64,000 nt of DNA from FEN-1139 sp038207155 (GCA_038207155.1 JBBRAB010000002.1:1-64000); one strand, 5' to 3'. Positions 1-8,895 are shown, counted from the stretch's first letter. Numbers and translations are program-made. The notes: a model not told the origin generated them from the sequence alone.

Positions 1-95
1 GCCACCGAAAACCGGCGCCGACGCGCCTTCGCCGACACTTCCGTCGTCTTTGCCATCACGTTCATCATCACGGATTCCTCGACCGCCCTCGACAT
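1..95 (-). CDS. Possible IS3-type transposase OrfA, N-terminal fragment (partial at window edge)
   Basis: An open minus-strand frame starts at ATG 95 and runs off the left edge, giving 31 codons. The predicted peptide ends in a basic stretch (AKARRRRFSV) preceded by TTEVSAK. This resembles the start of IS3-family OrfA transposases, where a basic stretch of the type KRRRFS-EYK leads into the helix-turn-helix. Only about 30 residues are visible, so family assignment rests on this short similarity. If correct, an insertion sequence or its remnant borders the window. It could equally be an unrelated basic protein. No inverted repeat end can be identified between this start and the next gene. Confidence 0.35.
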   Translation of the reverse strand, partial: MSRAVEESVMMNVMAKTTEVSAKARRRRFSV

Positions 96-143
96 TGATC
101 TTTCGGGTGGCCGGTGTCTCAGTCACGTTGGCACAGAGGGAAG

Positions 144-1190
144 ATGACCGTGACTGAGTTTCGTCGTGAGCAGCAACGCATTGACGACACCTTCTCGGTA
201 CTCGCGAGCATCTCCGAGCGTCTCCCGAACATGAGCGCGGAAGAGACCCACGCAGTGCTCTCCAGGATCCATGGGTTTCGGCATGAAGCAGGCGCTGACG
301 TGCCCGCAGCCGCTCAAGCCACCGCCACCCCGGTTCAGGCGGTTAGCCCCGCCCCGCGCCCGACGCCCACTCCCTCCGGGGATGCGAGTCTTGACTCCTG
401 GCGCCCCGGAAAGTTCATGTTCCAGGCCATCAATCGCGTCGCCACCGCTGCGCGCGAGATTGAGCAGAAGACCAACTTCGGTTTTGATAAGAGTCACGCC
501 TGTCTGCTGGGCGCCTTCGTCACCAAGGGCAAGCACGAGACCATGACGCAGACGTTCACGGGCGGTAAGACCTACGTGCTCGTGGGCGGAGGCGAGGACA
601 ACGCGACGGACGTGGACATCGCCATTCTCGATAGCAGTGGAAAGGTTCTCGCGAGCGACACCCAAGACGGCGCCATGCCGCTCGTCAAGTTCGTGCCGCC
701 GTCTGACGCAAGCTATGAGATCCGGCTCGGTCTCGCCAAGTCGACGGCCAACGGCAGCTTCATCGCCATGGCTGTGATGCACGAGGGTGGTTATGCGATC
801 CCGTCGGCTCGCCTCACCGATGCCTTTCAGAAGGTCACGGCCTATGGTGCCCGCGCATCACAGAAACTATCGCCAGGGCTGGTCTTTCATCAGCAGGGCA
901 ATTGGTCCTTTTTTGGAACCGTGCTTGAGCAGGGCCAGCAGAGCTCATTCCAAGGTATCGACGTTGCCGGAAAGCCATCGATCGTGCTCGCCGCCGGCGA
1001 CAGCGCGGCAAGCAATCTCGATCTTGTCGCACTGAACCCGAAGGGAGAGACGGTCACCTCGGACACCGATGCCGACTCCAATCCGGTCATCCAGCTCTCG
1101 CCCCACAGCGGCTACACGGTCGCTGTCCAGAACAAATCCAGCAGCGGGGCAAGCTTTGCAGCTCTGATGCTGCTCGATCGACAGGACTGA
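144..1190 (+). CDS. Hypothetical protein with two PPC-like beta-sandwich repeats
   Basis: I chose ATG 144, which has AGAGGG directly upstream; an in-frame GTG at 114 would add 10 residues. The protein is about 348 aa with no signal peptide. The N-terminal third has a helical segment followed by a Pro/Ala/Thr linker. Two segments then look like copies of one beta-rich domain, roughly residues 125-215 and 250-345. Each has a Gly-rich strand, a D-x-D/N-L-D-type turn (for example TDVDIAILDSSGKV and NLDLVALNPKGETV) and a closing strand before a Leu/Met-rich end. This pattern recalls bacterial pre-peptidase C-terminal (PPC) or carbohydrate-binding sandwiches. Function is unknown and the domain call is inference. 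Confidence 0.7.
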   Translation: MTVTEFRREQQRIDDTFSVLASISERLPNMSAEETHAVLSRIHGFRHEAGADVPAAAQATATPVQAVSPAPRPTPTPSGDASLDSWRPGKFMFQAINRVATAAREIEQKTNFGFDKSHACLLGAFVTKGKHETMTQTFTGGKTYVLVGGGEDNATDVDIAILDSSGKVLASDTQDGAMPLVKFVPPSDASYEIRLGLAKSTANGSFIAMAVMHEGGYAIPSARLTDAFQKVTAYGARASQKLSPGLVFHQQGNWSFFGTVLEQGQQSSFQGIDVAGKPSIVLAAGDSAASNLDLVALNPKGETVTSDTDADSNPVIQLSPHSGYTVAVQNKSSSGASFAALMLLDRQD

Positions 1191-1255
1191 GTCCCGACGA
1201 GTCGCGGCCTGTGAGGCTGCGGCCGAGTCGCGCGGCGTTGCGAGGCCACAAAACG

Positions 1256-1281
1256 GGAAGGACCCCTGTCGAGGTCCTTCC
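1256..1281 (-). terminator. Rho-independent terminator of the aldolase gene
   Basis: A perfect 9-bp stem (GGAAGGACC / GGTCCTTCC) encloses an 8-nt loop. Read on the minus strand it is followed by CCGTTTTG, a short T tract. It lies 27 bp past the fba stop codon and also sits between convergent genes. Confidence 0.75.
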
Positions 1282-1307
1282 GTTCACTTGGGCTGAGCCT
1301 GCGGGAC

Positions 1308-2381
1308 TCAGTACTCGAACTTGCCGGTAGCTCCGAGGTCGGAGAAGGCCTGTACGAGGCGGGCCGTCATGCCCTTCTCGCCATTGTGCAGCCAGCTACG
1401 CGGATCGATCTGCTTCTTGTTGGGCTTGTCCGCGCCCTCGGGATTACCAAGCTGCCCCTGGAGATAGGCACTCTTGTCGTCCATGTACTTCTTGATTGGG
1501 TGCGTGAACGCCCACTGCGTGTCGGTGTCGATGTTCATCTTCACCACGCCGTAAGAGACCGCTTCCTTGATCTCCTCGGGGCTGGAACCGCTGCCGCCGT
1601 GGAACACGAAATCCACGGGCTGCGCGCCGGTGCTGCGCTGGTTCTGAATCTCGAGCTGGCTGTTGTTCAGAATGGTCGGCGTCAGCTTGACGTTGCCGGG
1701 CTTGTACACGCCGTGCGTATTGCCAAACGAGGCCGCACAGGTGAAATGCCCAATCGAATTGAGCGCGTCGTAGGAGGCGAGCACGTCGGCGGGCTGGGTG
1801 TAGAGCTTGGAGTTGTCGACGTGACTGTTGTCGACGCCGTCTTCCTCGCCACCGGTGACTCCGAGTTCGATCTCGAGAGTCATGTTGATCTTGCTCATGC
1901 GCGTCAGGTACTTGGCGCAAATTTCAAGATTCTCCTGGAGAGGCTCCTCGGAGAGGTCGAGCATGTGCGAGCTGAATAGCGGCTCGCCGTGCTTGGCGAA
2001 ATAGGCCTCACCCGCGTCGAGCAAGCCGTCAATCCAGGGCAGCAGCTTCTTGGCTGCGTGGTCCGTGTGGAGAATCACGGCAACGCCATAGGTCTCGGCG
2101 AGCACGCGAACGTGATGGGCCGCAGCAACGGCGCCGGCGATGGCAGCCTTCTCGCCAGCATTCGACAGGGCCTTGCCAGCGTAGAAATGCGCGCCGCCAT
2201 TGGACAGCTGAATGATGATGGGGGCCTGCGCCTCTTTGGCCGCCTGGAGTGCGGCGTTGAGAGTGTGCGAGCCAATCACGTTGACCGCGGGTAGCGCTGC
2301 CTGCACGCTCTTGAGCTGCTGACAGAGTTCCTTGAACGCGGTTCCGGTGATGACGCCAGGCTTGAGTTTGATCTTCGACAT
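1308..2381 (-). CDS. fbaA: Class II fructose-bisphosphate aldolase (type A)
   Basis: This enzyme cleaves fructose-1,6-bisphosphate to dihydroxyacetone phosphate and glyceraldehyde-3-phosphate in glycolysis and works in reverse in gluconeogenesis; it is cytosolic and Zn-dependent. The start at ATG 2381 gives 357 aa, close to E. coli FbaA (about 359). The open frame reaches 32 codons further upstream, but homology begins at MSKIKLKPGV. Visible landmarks are LHTDHAAKK (Asp107, the catalytic acid, and the Zn ligand His108), the GGEEDGVDNS segment and the phosphate-binding HGGSGSS followed by VKMNIDTDTQWAF. It appears monocistronic, with its own terminator downstream. Confidence 0.97.
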   Translation of the reverse strand: MSKIKLKPGVITGTAFKELCQQLKSVQAALPAVNVIGSHTLNAALQAAKEAQAPIIIQLSNGGAHFYAGKALSNAGEKAAIAGAVAAAHHVRVLAETYGVAVILHTDHAAKKLLPWIDGLLDAGEAYFAKHGEPLFSSHMLDLSEEPLQENLEICAKYLTRMSKINMTLEIELGVTGGEEDGVDNSHVDNSKLYTQPADVLASYDALNSIGHFTCAASFGNTHGVYKPGNVKLTPTILNNSQLEIQNQRSTGAQPVDFVFHGGSGSSPEEIKEAVSYGVVKMNIDTDTQWAFTHPIKKYMDDKSAYLQGQLGNPEGADKPNKKQIDPRSWLHNGEKGMTARLVQAFSDLGATGKFEY

Positions 2382-2923
2382 TTGAGTTTCTCGCTTAGAT
2401 ACGGTCGGACGAGGTCTACCAGAAACTCCTAGCGGCTTCGAGCTGAAGCGGAAGTGCACTGGCCTCGAGGCCAGCATCTATGCACGAATCCACTGCGTCG
2501 GAGGGAACAGACTCGGGGGCGAGTCCCCCAAGGCTGGCTAGTCAGTCGCGTGGCTCAGCCGTGACCTGACGTCTCGCCGGGCTGCCCGTGACCACGCCGA
2601 GCTAGACAAATTCACACTCGGCCCAAGGACCTTGCAGCAGCACAGCGAAACGAAACAGGGCCGATCTGGGGCAATACTGCCCATGCTTAGCTCGCCAGGC
2701 GCGACAATTTCATTCCGCCAGCTGGCTTGTCGTGCAGTTCGAGCAGGGCACGGCTAGGCTGAGGCGTCGTAACACTCGCTCCAGCTAAGGGATCGGCGTG
2801 TTTCGGCAATCTCGTCACGCGCACCAGATACTCGTCTCGAACCGCACGCTTGCTCCCGAAGGGTTGCTGATTCGTGCGCTATTTGTTGCGCCAATGACGT
2901 CGAATCGAAGGACAGCTTGAACC
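2382..2923. other. Intergenic region, 542 bp
   Basis: I see no supported gene. Short frames of 66-67 codons exist but have no homology signal or ribosome site. A small G/C hairpin (GGGGG-cgagt-CCCCC) occurs near 2515-2529. The region should hold the fba promoter on the minus strand and the promoter of the downstream plus-strand gene, but I could not pick either with confidence. Confidence 0.5.
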
Positions 2924-3355
2924 ATGGATGAGTACAGCGACCCGACGCCCATCGCAACTCCGGCTGAGTTTGCCGCAGCTCTGAAGAAAGTGCGTGATCG
3001 GTTCAAAAAGGACAAGCCGTTCAGCGTGTCACCAGAACGCGAGCTGCTGCGAGCCCACTACCAAGCCGAGGGGCACACCATCACCACGATGGGGCTAGCG
3101 ATTGCCGTTGACTTGGCTTCGCCGGGGGCAGCAAACCTGAAGTATGGCAAATTTGCGCACCTCATCGCGGACGCGCTGGGCTACAAGCCGGGCCCCTTCC
3201 CGGGTAGCTCGAACGCCCACTGGTGGAGGACACTCGCCAACGGACAAGCCGAGATCCCGATGACGGAAGACGGCAAGTATCCTTGGGTCTTGCGTCCTGA
3301 GCTGTGTGAAGCCCTGGTGAGTCTCGGCTGGTTTCAGACGCAGCCACGAGCCTAA
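2924..3355 (+). CDS. Hypothetical protein, 143 aa
   Basis: ATG 2924 is preceded by AAGGA at 11-nt spacing. The protein is soluble, with no signal peptide or membrane segment. It has a charged N-terminus (KKVRDRFKKDK) and a central ELLRAHYQAEGHTIT segment followed by AANLKYGKFAHLIADALGY. That arrangement (L-R-x-H-Y, then A-A-N-L-x-Y-G) recalls a small domain I have seen beside HNH or restriction-type proteins, but I cannot name the family. It is flanked by its own terminator and is probably monocistronic. Confidence 0.65.
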   Translation: MDEYSDPTPIATPAEFAAALKKVRDRFKKDKPFSVSPERELLRAHYQAEGHTITTMGLAIAVDLASPGAANLKYGKFAHLIADALGYKPGPFPGSSNAHWWRTLANGQAEIPMTEDGKYPWVLRPELCEALVSLGWFQTQPRA

Positions 3356-3380
3356 ACACCAGCGCGGTTAGATGCGGAAC

Positions 3381-3418
3381 ACAAGCCCTGTCGCGTTGCG
3401 AGCAGGGCTTGTTTCGTT
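3381..3418 (+). terminator. Rho-independent terminator
   Basis: A 10-bp stem (ACAAGCCCTG, 3381-3390, with CAGGGCTTGT, 3403-3412) has a 12-nt loop and is followed by TTCGTT. It lies 26 bp after the stop codon of the 143-aa protein gene. Confidence 0.8.
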
Positions 3419-3590
3419 AATCGGCACAGTAGAGCGCTTTCCCTGGCGCCGCCCAGCGCCACGCTGCCTCGGACGACTGGATTTTGGCAGGGTGTCAAAC
3501 CTCTGACGCTGGTAACAAGTCAGAAGCGCAGAGAAACTTGGTGGATCCTTCTGAAACCAAGGTTGGCCCGGCCCTTGCTCCTCACGCGGC

Positions 3591-4529
3591 ATGAAATCCG
3601 CCCTCGTCGGCCCTGGGACTAAGAAGCAGCCTCGTCGCGGTCTTGATGTCACGCCCATCCACCGGGTCGATGAAGCGGCGCAGCTTGGTCAATACATCCC
3701 GCTGCACTACCACGGACAGATGCTTGGCAACGAGCAACGCATGTCCCCGTTTCATGAATCGATCGACAAGCGGGTCCCGGTGGGCTCCCACGTTGTCGAG
3801 CTTGGCGGCGGCACGGGAGTGATGAGCTTTTTCGCGGCCAAGCGGGCGCGCCGCGTCACGCTCGTCGAACGACTACCGCATGTGGCAGCCGCCGCGCGTC
3901 GACTGCTCGCTGCCAATGGAGTCTCCGACAGGGTGCAAGTCGTGGAGGCGGATGCCCGCGACTTTGTACCGGATGAACCAGCCGACGTTGTGATTTGCGA
4001 GATGCTTCACGCCGCACTGGTTCGTGAACAGCAGATTGAGGTATTGCAGCGATTTAAGGCAGCTCACGAAGCTCGATTCGGCCATGCGGTGCCGATCATT
4101 CTGCCCGAGGCGACGATCCTTGGGGTTCAGCCGATCTTTCAGCCCTACAACTTCCACGGCTATTACGCCCCAGTTCCGTTCTTTTTCGAAGCAGGCGCCC
4201 AAGGCACTGGGACAGTAGAAATGGGTCAGCCGCTGATCTATTCAATGATCGAGTACGTACGGGATCTCCCGGAATCTTTCGCCGTCGATACTCATTTGAT
4301 CGCAGAGCGCAACGGCACCATCAACGCGCTCCGCTTCATCACCAAGGTACCGGTCGGGATCTTCGCCGAGGAGCGTCGCTCCGCCGACTGGCACATGCCC
4401 TACATGTCTCTCGCGCTGCCCCACCCTCTTCAGGTGACCATCGGCGACATGTTGCGCGTCCAGTTCCAATACGACGCCGGTGCCAGCATCGAGTCCCTTC
4501 AGGGGACGCTGCGCGCGGCGCTCCTCTAG
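3591..4529 (+). CDS. Class I SAM-dependent methyltransferase, PRMT-like
   Basis: This 312-aa protein has a Rossmann-type SAM-binding core. Motif I is VVELGGGTG at about residues 68-76, the acidic post-I strand is VTLVERLPH, and VVEADARDF is motif II-like. A following ICEMLHAALVREQQIEVL segment resembles the double-E loop of protein arginine methyltransferases (S-E-W-M-G-Y with a second Glu several residues later). The C-terminal half is beta-rich, as in the PRMT barrel. The substrate is unknown and could be protein or small molecule. ATG 3591 has no clear ribosome site. There is no operon partner; the next gene follows after a structured spacer. Confidence 0.8.
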   Translation: MKSALVGPGTKKQPRRGLDVTPIHRVDEAAQLGQYIPLHYHGQMLGNEQRMSPFHESIDKRVPVGSHVVELGGGTGVMSFFAAKRARRVTLVERLPHVAAAARRLLAANGVSDRVQVVEADARDFVPDEPADVVICEMLHAALVREQQIEVLQRFKAAHEARFGHAVPIILPEATILGVQPIFQPYNFHGYYAPVPFFFEAGAQGTGTVEMGQPLIYSMIEYVRDLPESFAVDTHLIAERNGTINALRFITKVPVGIFAEERRSADWHMPYMSLALPHPLQVTIGDMLRVQFQYDAGASIESLQGTLRAALL

Positions 4530-4552
4530 ACTTGCGCCTCTTCCGGAGAATT

Positions 4553-4618
4553 TGTGGGACAGCGAGGTCGGTTCCCTCGCGCCATGGCGCGTCGCCGCAT
4601 GACGCCGCTCGTCCCACA
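4553..4618. other. Structured intergenic element (predicted three-way junction)
   Basis: A closing 8-bp stem (TGTGGGAC 4553-4560 with GTCCCACA 4611-4618) encloses two local hairpins: GCGAGG/CCTCGC (4562-4567 with 4575-4580) and GCGTC/GACGC (4589-4593 with 4601-4605). There is no T tract directly after, so it is not a standard terminator. It could be an RNA structure or a processing or attenuation element. Confidence 0.4.
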
Positions 4619-4688
4619 GCCTTGCCCATTTGCAGGCTAGACCGCTAGCCAGTTGACCTTTTTCGCAGGGCCGGCGACTGTAGCTCTC

Positions 4689-5330
4689 ATGGCCCATTCA
4701 CATCAGCTGCTGGTCGTCGGACTTGTTGCATTCCTCCACGGTTGCTCTGGAAGCAGTAGTGGTAACGACGAGCGCCCGCTGGCCGCCCCGAGCCCACCCG
4801 TCGTCGCCGCCAAGGCCGGAAGTCAATTCTATGTCGATGGCCTGGGTCCGAAAGATTTCGTGCTCGTGGCGACCGATCAGATCACGCACATGGCCGACCA
4901 GAATGGCTACTTTGACGTGACTCGCGAAGGCTTCGTCAACCACGACGCACCAACCAATTGGCAAAGCCCCGTCGCCTACGCGGACGGCGAATTTGAGCTG
5001 CGCGTCGAGGTTCTAGAGCTGCCGAAAAAGGACGCGGAACTCTATTACACGCTCACATTCACGCAGGGTGCGGATCCGGAGAACAATGGTTTTCTGCGCC
5101 CCGCGGTGCACGTCGATCATGGGGTCGGCAGCTATCAAGACCGCTGGCCCATCAAGGACACTGAGCATTCACTGGACGGAAGCTATGGCTCGGCCGTGGG
5201 CAGCAACTGGACTTGGGACAACGCCTTTCACCAGATCGGCTGTGACCTCGTCTGTACTCCGTCGACCACGGAGCAGTGTTTTCCCGGGAAATTCCGCGTG
5301 ACCTTGATCGTTCGGGCGCCGAAAAACTGA
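4689..5330 (+). CDS. Hypothetical lipoprotein
   Basis: I start at ATG 4689 rather than the upstream in-frame codon at 4653, because it places a hydrophobic segment directly before a lipobox (FLHGC) and gives a typical type II signal peptide. The mature part (about 195 aa) has a Ser/Gly/Asn linker and then a beta-rich domain with an acidic, aromatic character (for example GSQFYVDGLGPKDFV and NWTWDNAFHQIGCD). The C-terminal half has three cysteines (in GCDLVCTP and EQCF), which could form a disulphide outside the cytoplasm. I do not recognise the family. It is presumably membrane-anchored in the periplasm or outer membrane. Confidence 0.75.
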   Translation: MAHSHQLLVVGLVAFLHGCSGSSSGNDERPLAAPSPPVVAAKAGSQFYVDGLGPKDFVLVATDQITHMADQNGYFDVTREGFVNHDAPTNWQSPVAYADGEFELRVEVLELPKKDAELYYTLTFTQGADPENNGFLRPAVHVDHGVGSYQDRWPIKDTEHSLDGSYGSAVGSNWTWDNAFHQIGCDLVCTPSTTEQCFPGKFRVTLIVRAPKN

Positions 5331-5479
5331 GCTCGTCGCCTCGCCGCCCGCGAGAGCGAGCTGTGAGCTACTCAAAGCCGCGCTCGGCCGAACCGAAGGT
5401 CTTGTGCTGGGTTCAAGCGTTCACCGACTGCGCACGGCAGCGACACCGCGACGTCACGGTCAGCTGCTGACATACCGCT

Positions 5480-7495
5480 GTGCTTACCCCCCAGCCTCCG
5501 CACGCAGACCTCTCACTTCCAGATCTCTTGCAGCTCTCGGCGATGAGCCGCCGTTCCTGTGTGGTGGAGCTCTTCGGCACTCAGGCCGAGGGTGAGGTCC
5601 ACCTCGTCGACGGCAACATCGTGCATGCCGTCTTCGGCGAAATGCTCGGAGAAGAGGCGGTATTTGCCGCTCTCTCCGATCCCGAGGTTCGCAGCGGGAT
5701 CCGTCCGGCAGCCCTACCAACGGAGCAACGCTCGGTGTTTGCTTCCGCCCACCATTTGCTCTTGGAAGGGGCACGGCGCAGCGACGAGGGCTCGGTGCGC
5801 CAACCAATGCGGCGGTCACAAAACGCCACCTCGATGCTGCCGCCTCCGACCAAGCCGAAGGCCGCAGGACGCTTGCCGGCGATGCTTATCGGGGCAGCCG
5901 CCCTGCTCGCGGTCGGCGGGCTGGCGTTCGTTGCCACCAACAATAGTCCCTGGCGCTCACTGTCGCCGTTCAAGACGCTGGCTGCCCCATCACCGAGCCA
6001 AAGCGGGCAGGTTGCCGCGCCCGTCGATGCCAACTCACTTCAAGCCGGCGATACCAAACCGGTCTTGATCGACGCCGTACCACCCAAGCGTCCGAACAAC
6101 AGCGTCGCAGTCACTCCGACCATCATCGTTCGCGTACTGGTCGGCACGACGGGCACCGTCGAGCAGGCTCAGATCTACCGCTCACGGCTGGATCTCAGTG
6201 ACTTTGAGGAAGCCGCGCTCGACGCAGTGCGCCACTACCGATTCCAAGCGGCCAACCATGGCGGCAAACTCATCCCGGTCTGGGTCAATCTCCCGGTCTC
6301 GTTCGCCAATGCCTCGACCGCGCAGAAATCGCTGCGAATCAAGGGGTCCGACACGATCGGCGCCAAGCTTGGCCCGGCGCTCGCTCGCGCCTTCAAGGAA
6401 TTGAACGGCGCCGAGGTCAATGTTGAAGGACTCGGGTCGGCCACGGCCTTCGGCGGTCTCTTTGACGGCAGCGCGGACATTGGCGCCTCATCTCGCCCGG
6501 TCAATCCGGAGGAGCTCCGCACCGCCAAATCCCTCGGCATTGAGCTCCAGGAATTCGTCCTGGGATTTGACGGCATCGCGGTGATCGTTCACCCGAGCAA
6601 TCCGCTCAAGCAAGCCACCGTCGCCGAGCTCGCGCCGCTGTTTACCGGAGAGACACCGACCTGGGCCGGCCGGGTTCCAGGGTTTTCCGATCCGGTGCAT
6701 GTCGTCACCCGCCCCACTTACTCAGGGACCCACTCCTTCTTCAAGGAGCGCGTGCTGCGCCTCGGTGACCGCAACAGCAAGGCCGAGTTCGCCGCGAGTG
6801 CCAGCGTGCTCGAGCACGCCGGAGAGTGCGTCAAGAAGGTCGCCAGCGATCCGATGGCGCTCGGCTATGCCGGGCTTGGTAACCTGACCTCGGCGGTGAA
6901 GGTTCTGCCGCTCCAGCCCGCACCAGGCAAAGAGGCGGTGCTCCCATCGCCCACGACGATTCGCGAGGGTCGCTACCCGGTGTACCGTCCGCTGCTCCTC
7001 TACACGCGCGGTCGTCCCACAGGCGTCGCCGCTCGCTTCATCGCGTTTGCGCTCTCTGACGCCGGCCGCGCCTTGGTCACCAAAGACGGCTTCATCGCCA
7101 ACGACGCAGCCACCTTCATTGCGCTGGACGACGCAGGGGAACAGGGAGGAGGCCACCAACCGCAGCTGCACCGCATCGAGTTTCCGGTGGCCAGTACCCA
7201 GATTGACCACAAGTCTCGAGAGGTCCTGCAGCAGGTCGTTCTCGCACTGCAAAACAAGTCTCTCCGCGCCATCGTGGTGGGCCACGCTGACTCCGAGGGA
7301 AGCGAACCGAGTCGGCTGCGCATCGCGAGTCTTCGTGGCGAGATCGTGGCCAACTCGCTGCGCCTTGCCGGCATCGAGCCCGCGCGCGTGACCCTGCAGG
7401 CCGAAGGCGATTCACTGCCTGTCGCGACCAACGAGACGGCGGTCGGGCGTACGCAGAATCGCCGGGTCGACATCTACGTGGTCGAACGGCGCTAA
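5480..7495 (+). CDS. Membrane-anchored PATAN / TonB-C / PstS-like / OmpA fusion protein
   Basis: This is a 671-aa protein with four recognisable parts. Residues 8-100 look like a PATAN (DUF4388) domain (LSLPDLLQLSAMSRRSCVVEL, then EGEVHLVDGNIVHA). Residues 134-153 are one hydrophobic segment. Residues about 196-276 resemble a TonB C-terminal domain (ending DAVRHYRFQAA-GGKLIPVWVNLPV). Residues about 285-530 look like a phosphate-type periplasmic binding protein (RIKGSDTIGAKLGPALARAF, then DIGASSRPV). Residues about 558-671 are an OmpA-like peptidoglycan-binding domain (VVGHADSEGS, then NRRVDIYVV). Start GTG 5480 keeps the PATAN domain whole; ATG 5543 would cut it. The topology would put PATAN in the cytosol and the rest in the periplasm. 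A role linking phosphate or ligand sensing to the envelope is inference. Confidence 0.85.
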   Translation: MLTPQPPHADLSLPDLLQLSAMSRRSCVVELFGTQAEGEVHLVDGNIVHAVFGEMLGEEAVFAALSDPEVRSGIRPAALPTEQRSVFASAHHLLLEGARRSDEGSVRQPMRRSQNATSMLPPPTKPKAAGRLPAMLIGAAALLAVGGLAFVATNNSPWRSLSPFKTLAAPSPSQSGQVAAPVDANSLQAGDTKPVLIDAVPPKRPNNSVAVTPTIIVRVLVGTTGTVEQAQIYRSRLDLSDFEEAALDAVRHYRFQAANHGGKLIPVWVNLPVSFANASTAQKSLRIKGSDTIGAKLGPALARAFKELNGAEVNVEGLGSATAFGGLFDGSADIGASSRPVNPEELRTAKSLGIELQEFVLGFDGIAVIVHPSNPLKQATVAELAPLFTGETPTWAGRVPGFSDPVHVVTRPTYSGTHSFFKERVLRLGDRNSKAEFAASASVLEHAGECVKKVASDPMALGYAGLGNLTSAVKVLPLQPAPGKEAVLPSPTTIREGRYPVYRPLLLYTRGRPTGVAARFIAFALSDAGRALVTKDGFIANDAATFIALDDAGEQGGGHQPQLHRIEFPVASTQIDHKSREVLQQVVLALQNKSLRAIVVGHADSEGSEPSRLRIASLRGEIVANSLRLAGIEPARVTLQAEGDSLPVATNETAVGRTQNRRVDIYVVERR

Positions 7496-7551
7496 CGCAG
7501 TGGGACGACACGAACCCATCCGACCATCCTTTACCGCACGCGGACGGCCGT

Positions 7552-7579
7552 CCGGCGACCGGGAACTCCCGATCGCCGG
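7552..7579. terminator. Hairpin between convergent genes
   Basis: CCGGCGA (7552-7558) pairs with TCGCCGG (7573-7579), with an inner GGG/CCC pairing. There is no T tract. Its position between convergent stop codons suggests bidirectional termination. Confidence 0.5.
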
Positions 7580-7592
7580 ATGTCGATTCAGC

Positions 7593-8660
7593 CTACTGCG
7601 TCAGCGTCAAGAACCAGGGCTCCGTGGCGACTGCCGCCAAGTCCGCGTCCTTGGCTGCACGCTTCTTGACGGCGTCCCCGCCGACCTCGATCGCCGTCTT
7701 TAGTGCGGCTTCCGTGCCGGCATGCTTGAGGCGCCCGAGCGCGCAAGCATAGTTGTACGTCGCCAGCTTGCTCTGGGGCTCCACTGCCGCCGCCTTGTGA
7801 AAGAGCGCTGCCGACTCGCTGTATTCGCCCTTTTTGTGATGAGCAAAGCCGGCATCGTTGAAGGTCTGTGCAACGACGCTGGTGACCGCCAATGCGCGAA
7901 GCTCGAACTTGTCCGTGCCCTCACCCGAGGAGCTGTGCGTGACAAGTCCGATCCATTTCCCATTGGGGGAGATGCTGAGAGATTCGGCGTGCATGCCTAA
8001 CGCCCCCTTGGTCTCAACATAGGCCGGATAGCTCGCTGAGGCCGCGCCATTGACCTTCGCTCCGCTGCGCAATCGGCAGGTGCCGTTCGCCTCTTCACGC
8101 GTGCTCACCCAGGTCAGCACCATCTCACTCGCATAAGGCCATTCTTTCTCGGCCGCGCCGTAGCCCTTGGAGGCCAAGCGCGCCTTGAGCTTGGCGGTCT
8201 TGTCCGCATCCACCCCGTTGGCAGGATCGAAGCCCGAAACCTTCTCGACCTTGCCGCCCGGCTTGAGAAACTGACACTCGAGAGCTCCCATGCCCGCACC
8301 CTCCGAGCACACCGCAAGCTCAGTCGAGTCCTTGGACCAGCCCACGGTCTTGGCGTGGTCCCCCCCTTCACTCTGCTTTAGCTTAATGGGCGGCTCGACT
8401 ACGACGGCCGCTGGCGCGCCGAAGCTCACGGGCGCCGTTAGCGCATCCCCACCAGCCGCAGCGGCCGCGTTGGCACCTGATGCCGCAGCGGCAGCGACGG
8501 CTGCGGCCTGAGCCGCCGCGAGCTGAGCCGAGGCGATCTGTGCTGCAACAGCCTGAATCGCAGCGCTCGTCACGGCAGCCGGGTCCTCCTTCTTGCTTGA
8601 ACAAGCCAGGGCGTTCAGGGCAACCAGGCCGACGATTAGACCAGCAGACGTTCTTCGCAT
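7593..8660 (-). CDS. Ala-rich lipoprotein with C-terminal TPR-like repeats
   Basis: ATG 8660 is preceded by AAAGGA. The signal peptide ends in a lipobox (LNALAC), so the protein is lipid-anchored. Residues about 25-70 are an Ala/Gln-rich segment likely to be helical or coiled. The middle part has WSKDSTELAVCS and SISPNGKWIGLV, which look like WD40- or TolB-like beta-propeller blades. Residues about 265-345 contain tetratricopeptide-like helices (FNDAGFAHHKKGEYSESAALFHKAA, with YNYACALGRL). It probably scaffolds other envelope proteins; no enzyme motif is visible. It converges with the PATAN fusion gene. Confidence 0.8.
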   Translation of the reverse strand: MRRTSAGLIVGLVALNALACSSKKEDPAAVTSAAIQAVAAQIASAQLAAAQAAAVAAAAASGANAAAAAGGDALTAPVSFGAPAAVVVEPPIKLKQSEGGDHAKTVGWSKDSTELAVCSEGAGMGALECQFLKPGGKVEKVSGFDPANGVDADKTAKLKARLASKGYGAAEKEWPYASEMVLTWVSTREEANGTCRLRSGAKVNGAASASYPAYVETKGALGMHAESLSISPNGKWIGLVTHSSSGEGTDKFELRALAVTSVVAQTFNDAGFAHHKKGEYSESAALFHKAAAVEPQSKLATYNYACALGRLKHAGTEAALKTAIEVGGDAVKKRAAKDADLAAVATEPWFLTLTQ

Positions 8661-8895
8661 AGGCGGGTCCTTTGTAGGGGTTGAGCAACCACGCAGGGTA
8701 CCCGCCCGTGGCGAGCGACCGCTAGCAAAATTGCTTCCAGCCGAATATGACTTTCAAGTGCCAGCGCAATTTCCCTGGAGGCGCAACCGGTTGATTCAAT
8801 GGCCTCAATAGCGCTCCCCGTGACCTTGGCGAAGCGCAACAGAAACGCGACCCCAGGCAAGCTGCAGCCACGATCCCCAAAGGAGCAGTGTCGCC

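Noticed and set aside
8724..8740. Minus-strand CTGGAAGCAATTTTGCT resembling a -24/-12 promoter before the 355-aa lipoprotein
   Set aside because: Spacing is right but the -24 element keeps only TGG of TGGCACG, and no activator context exists. It is too weak to list.
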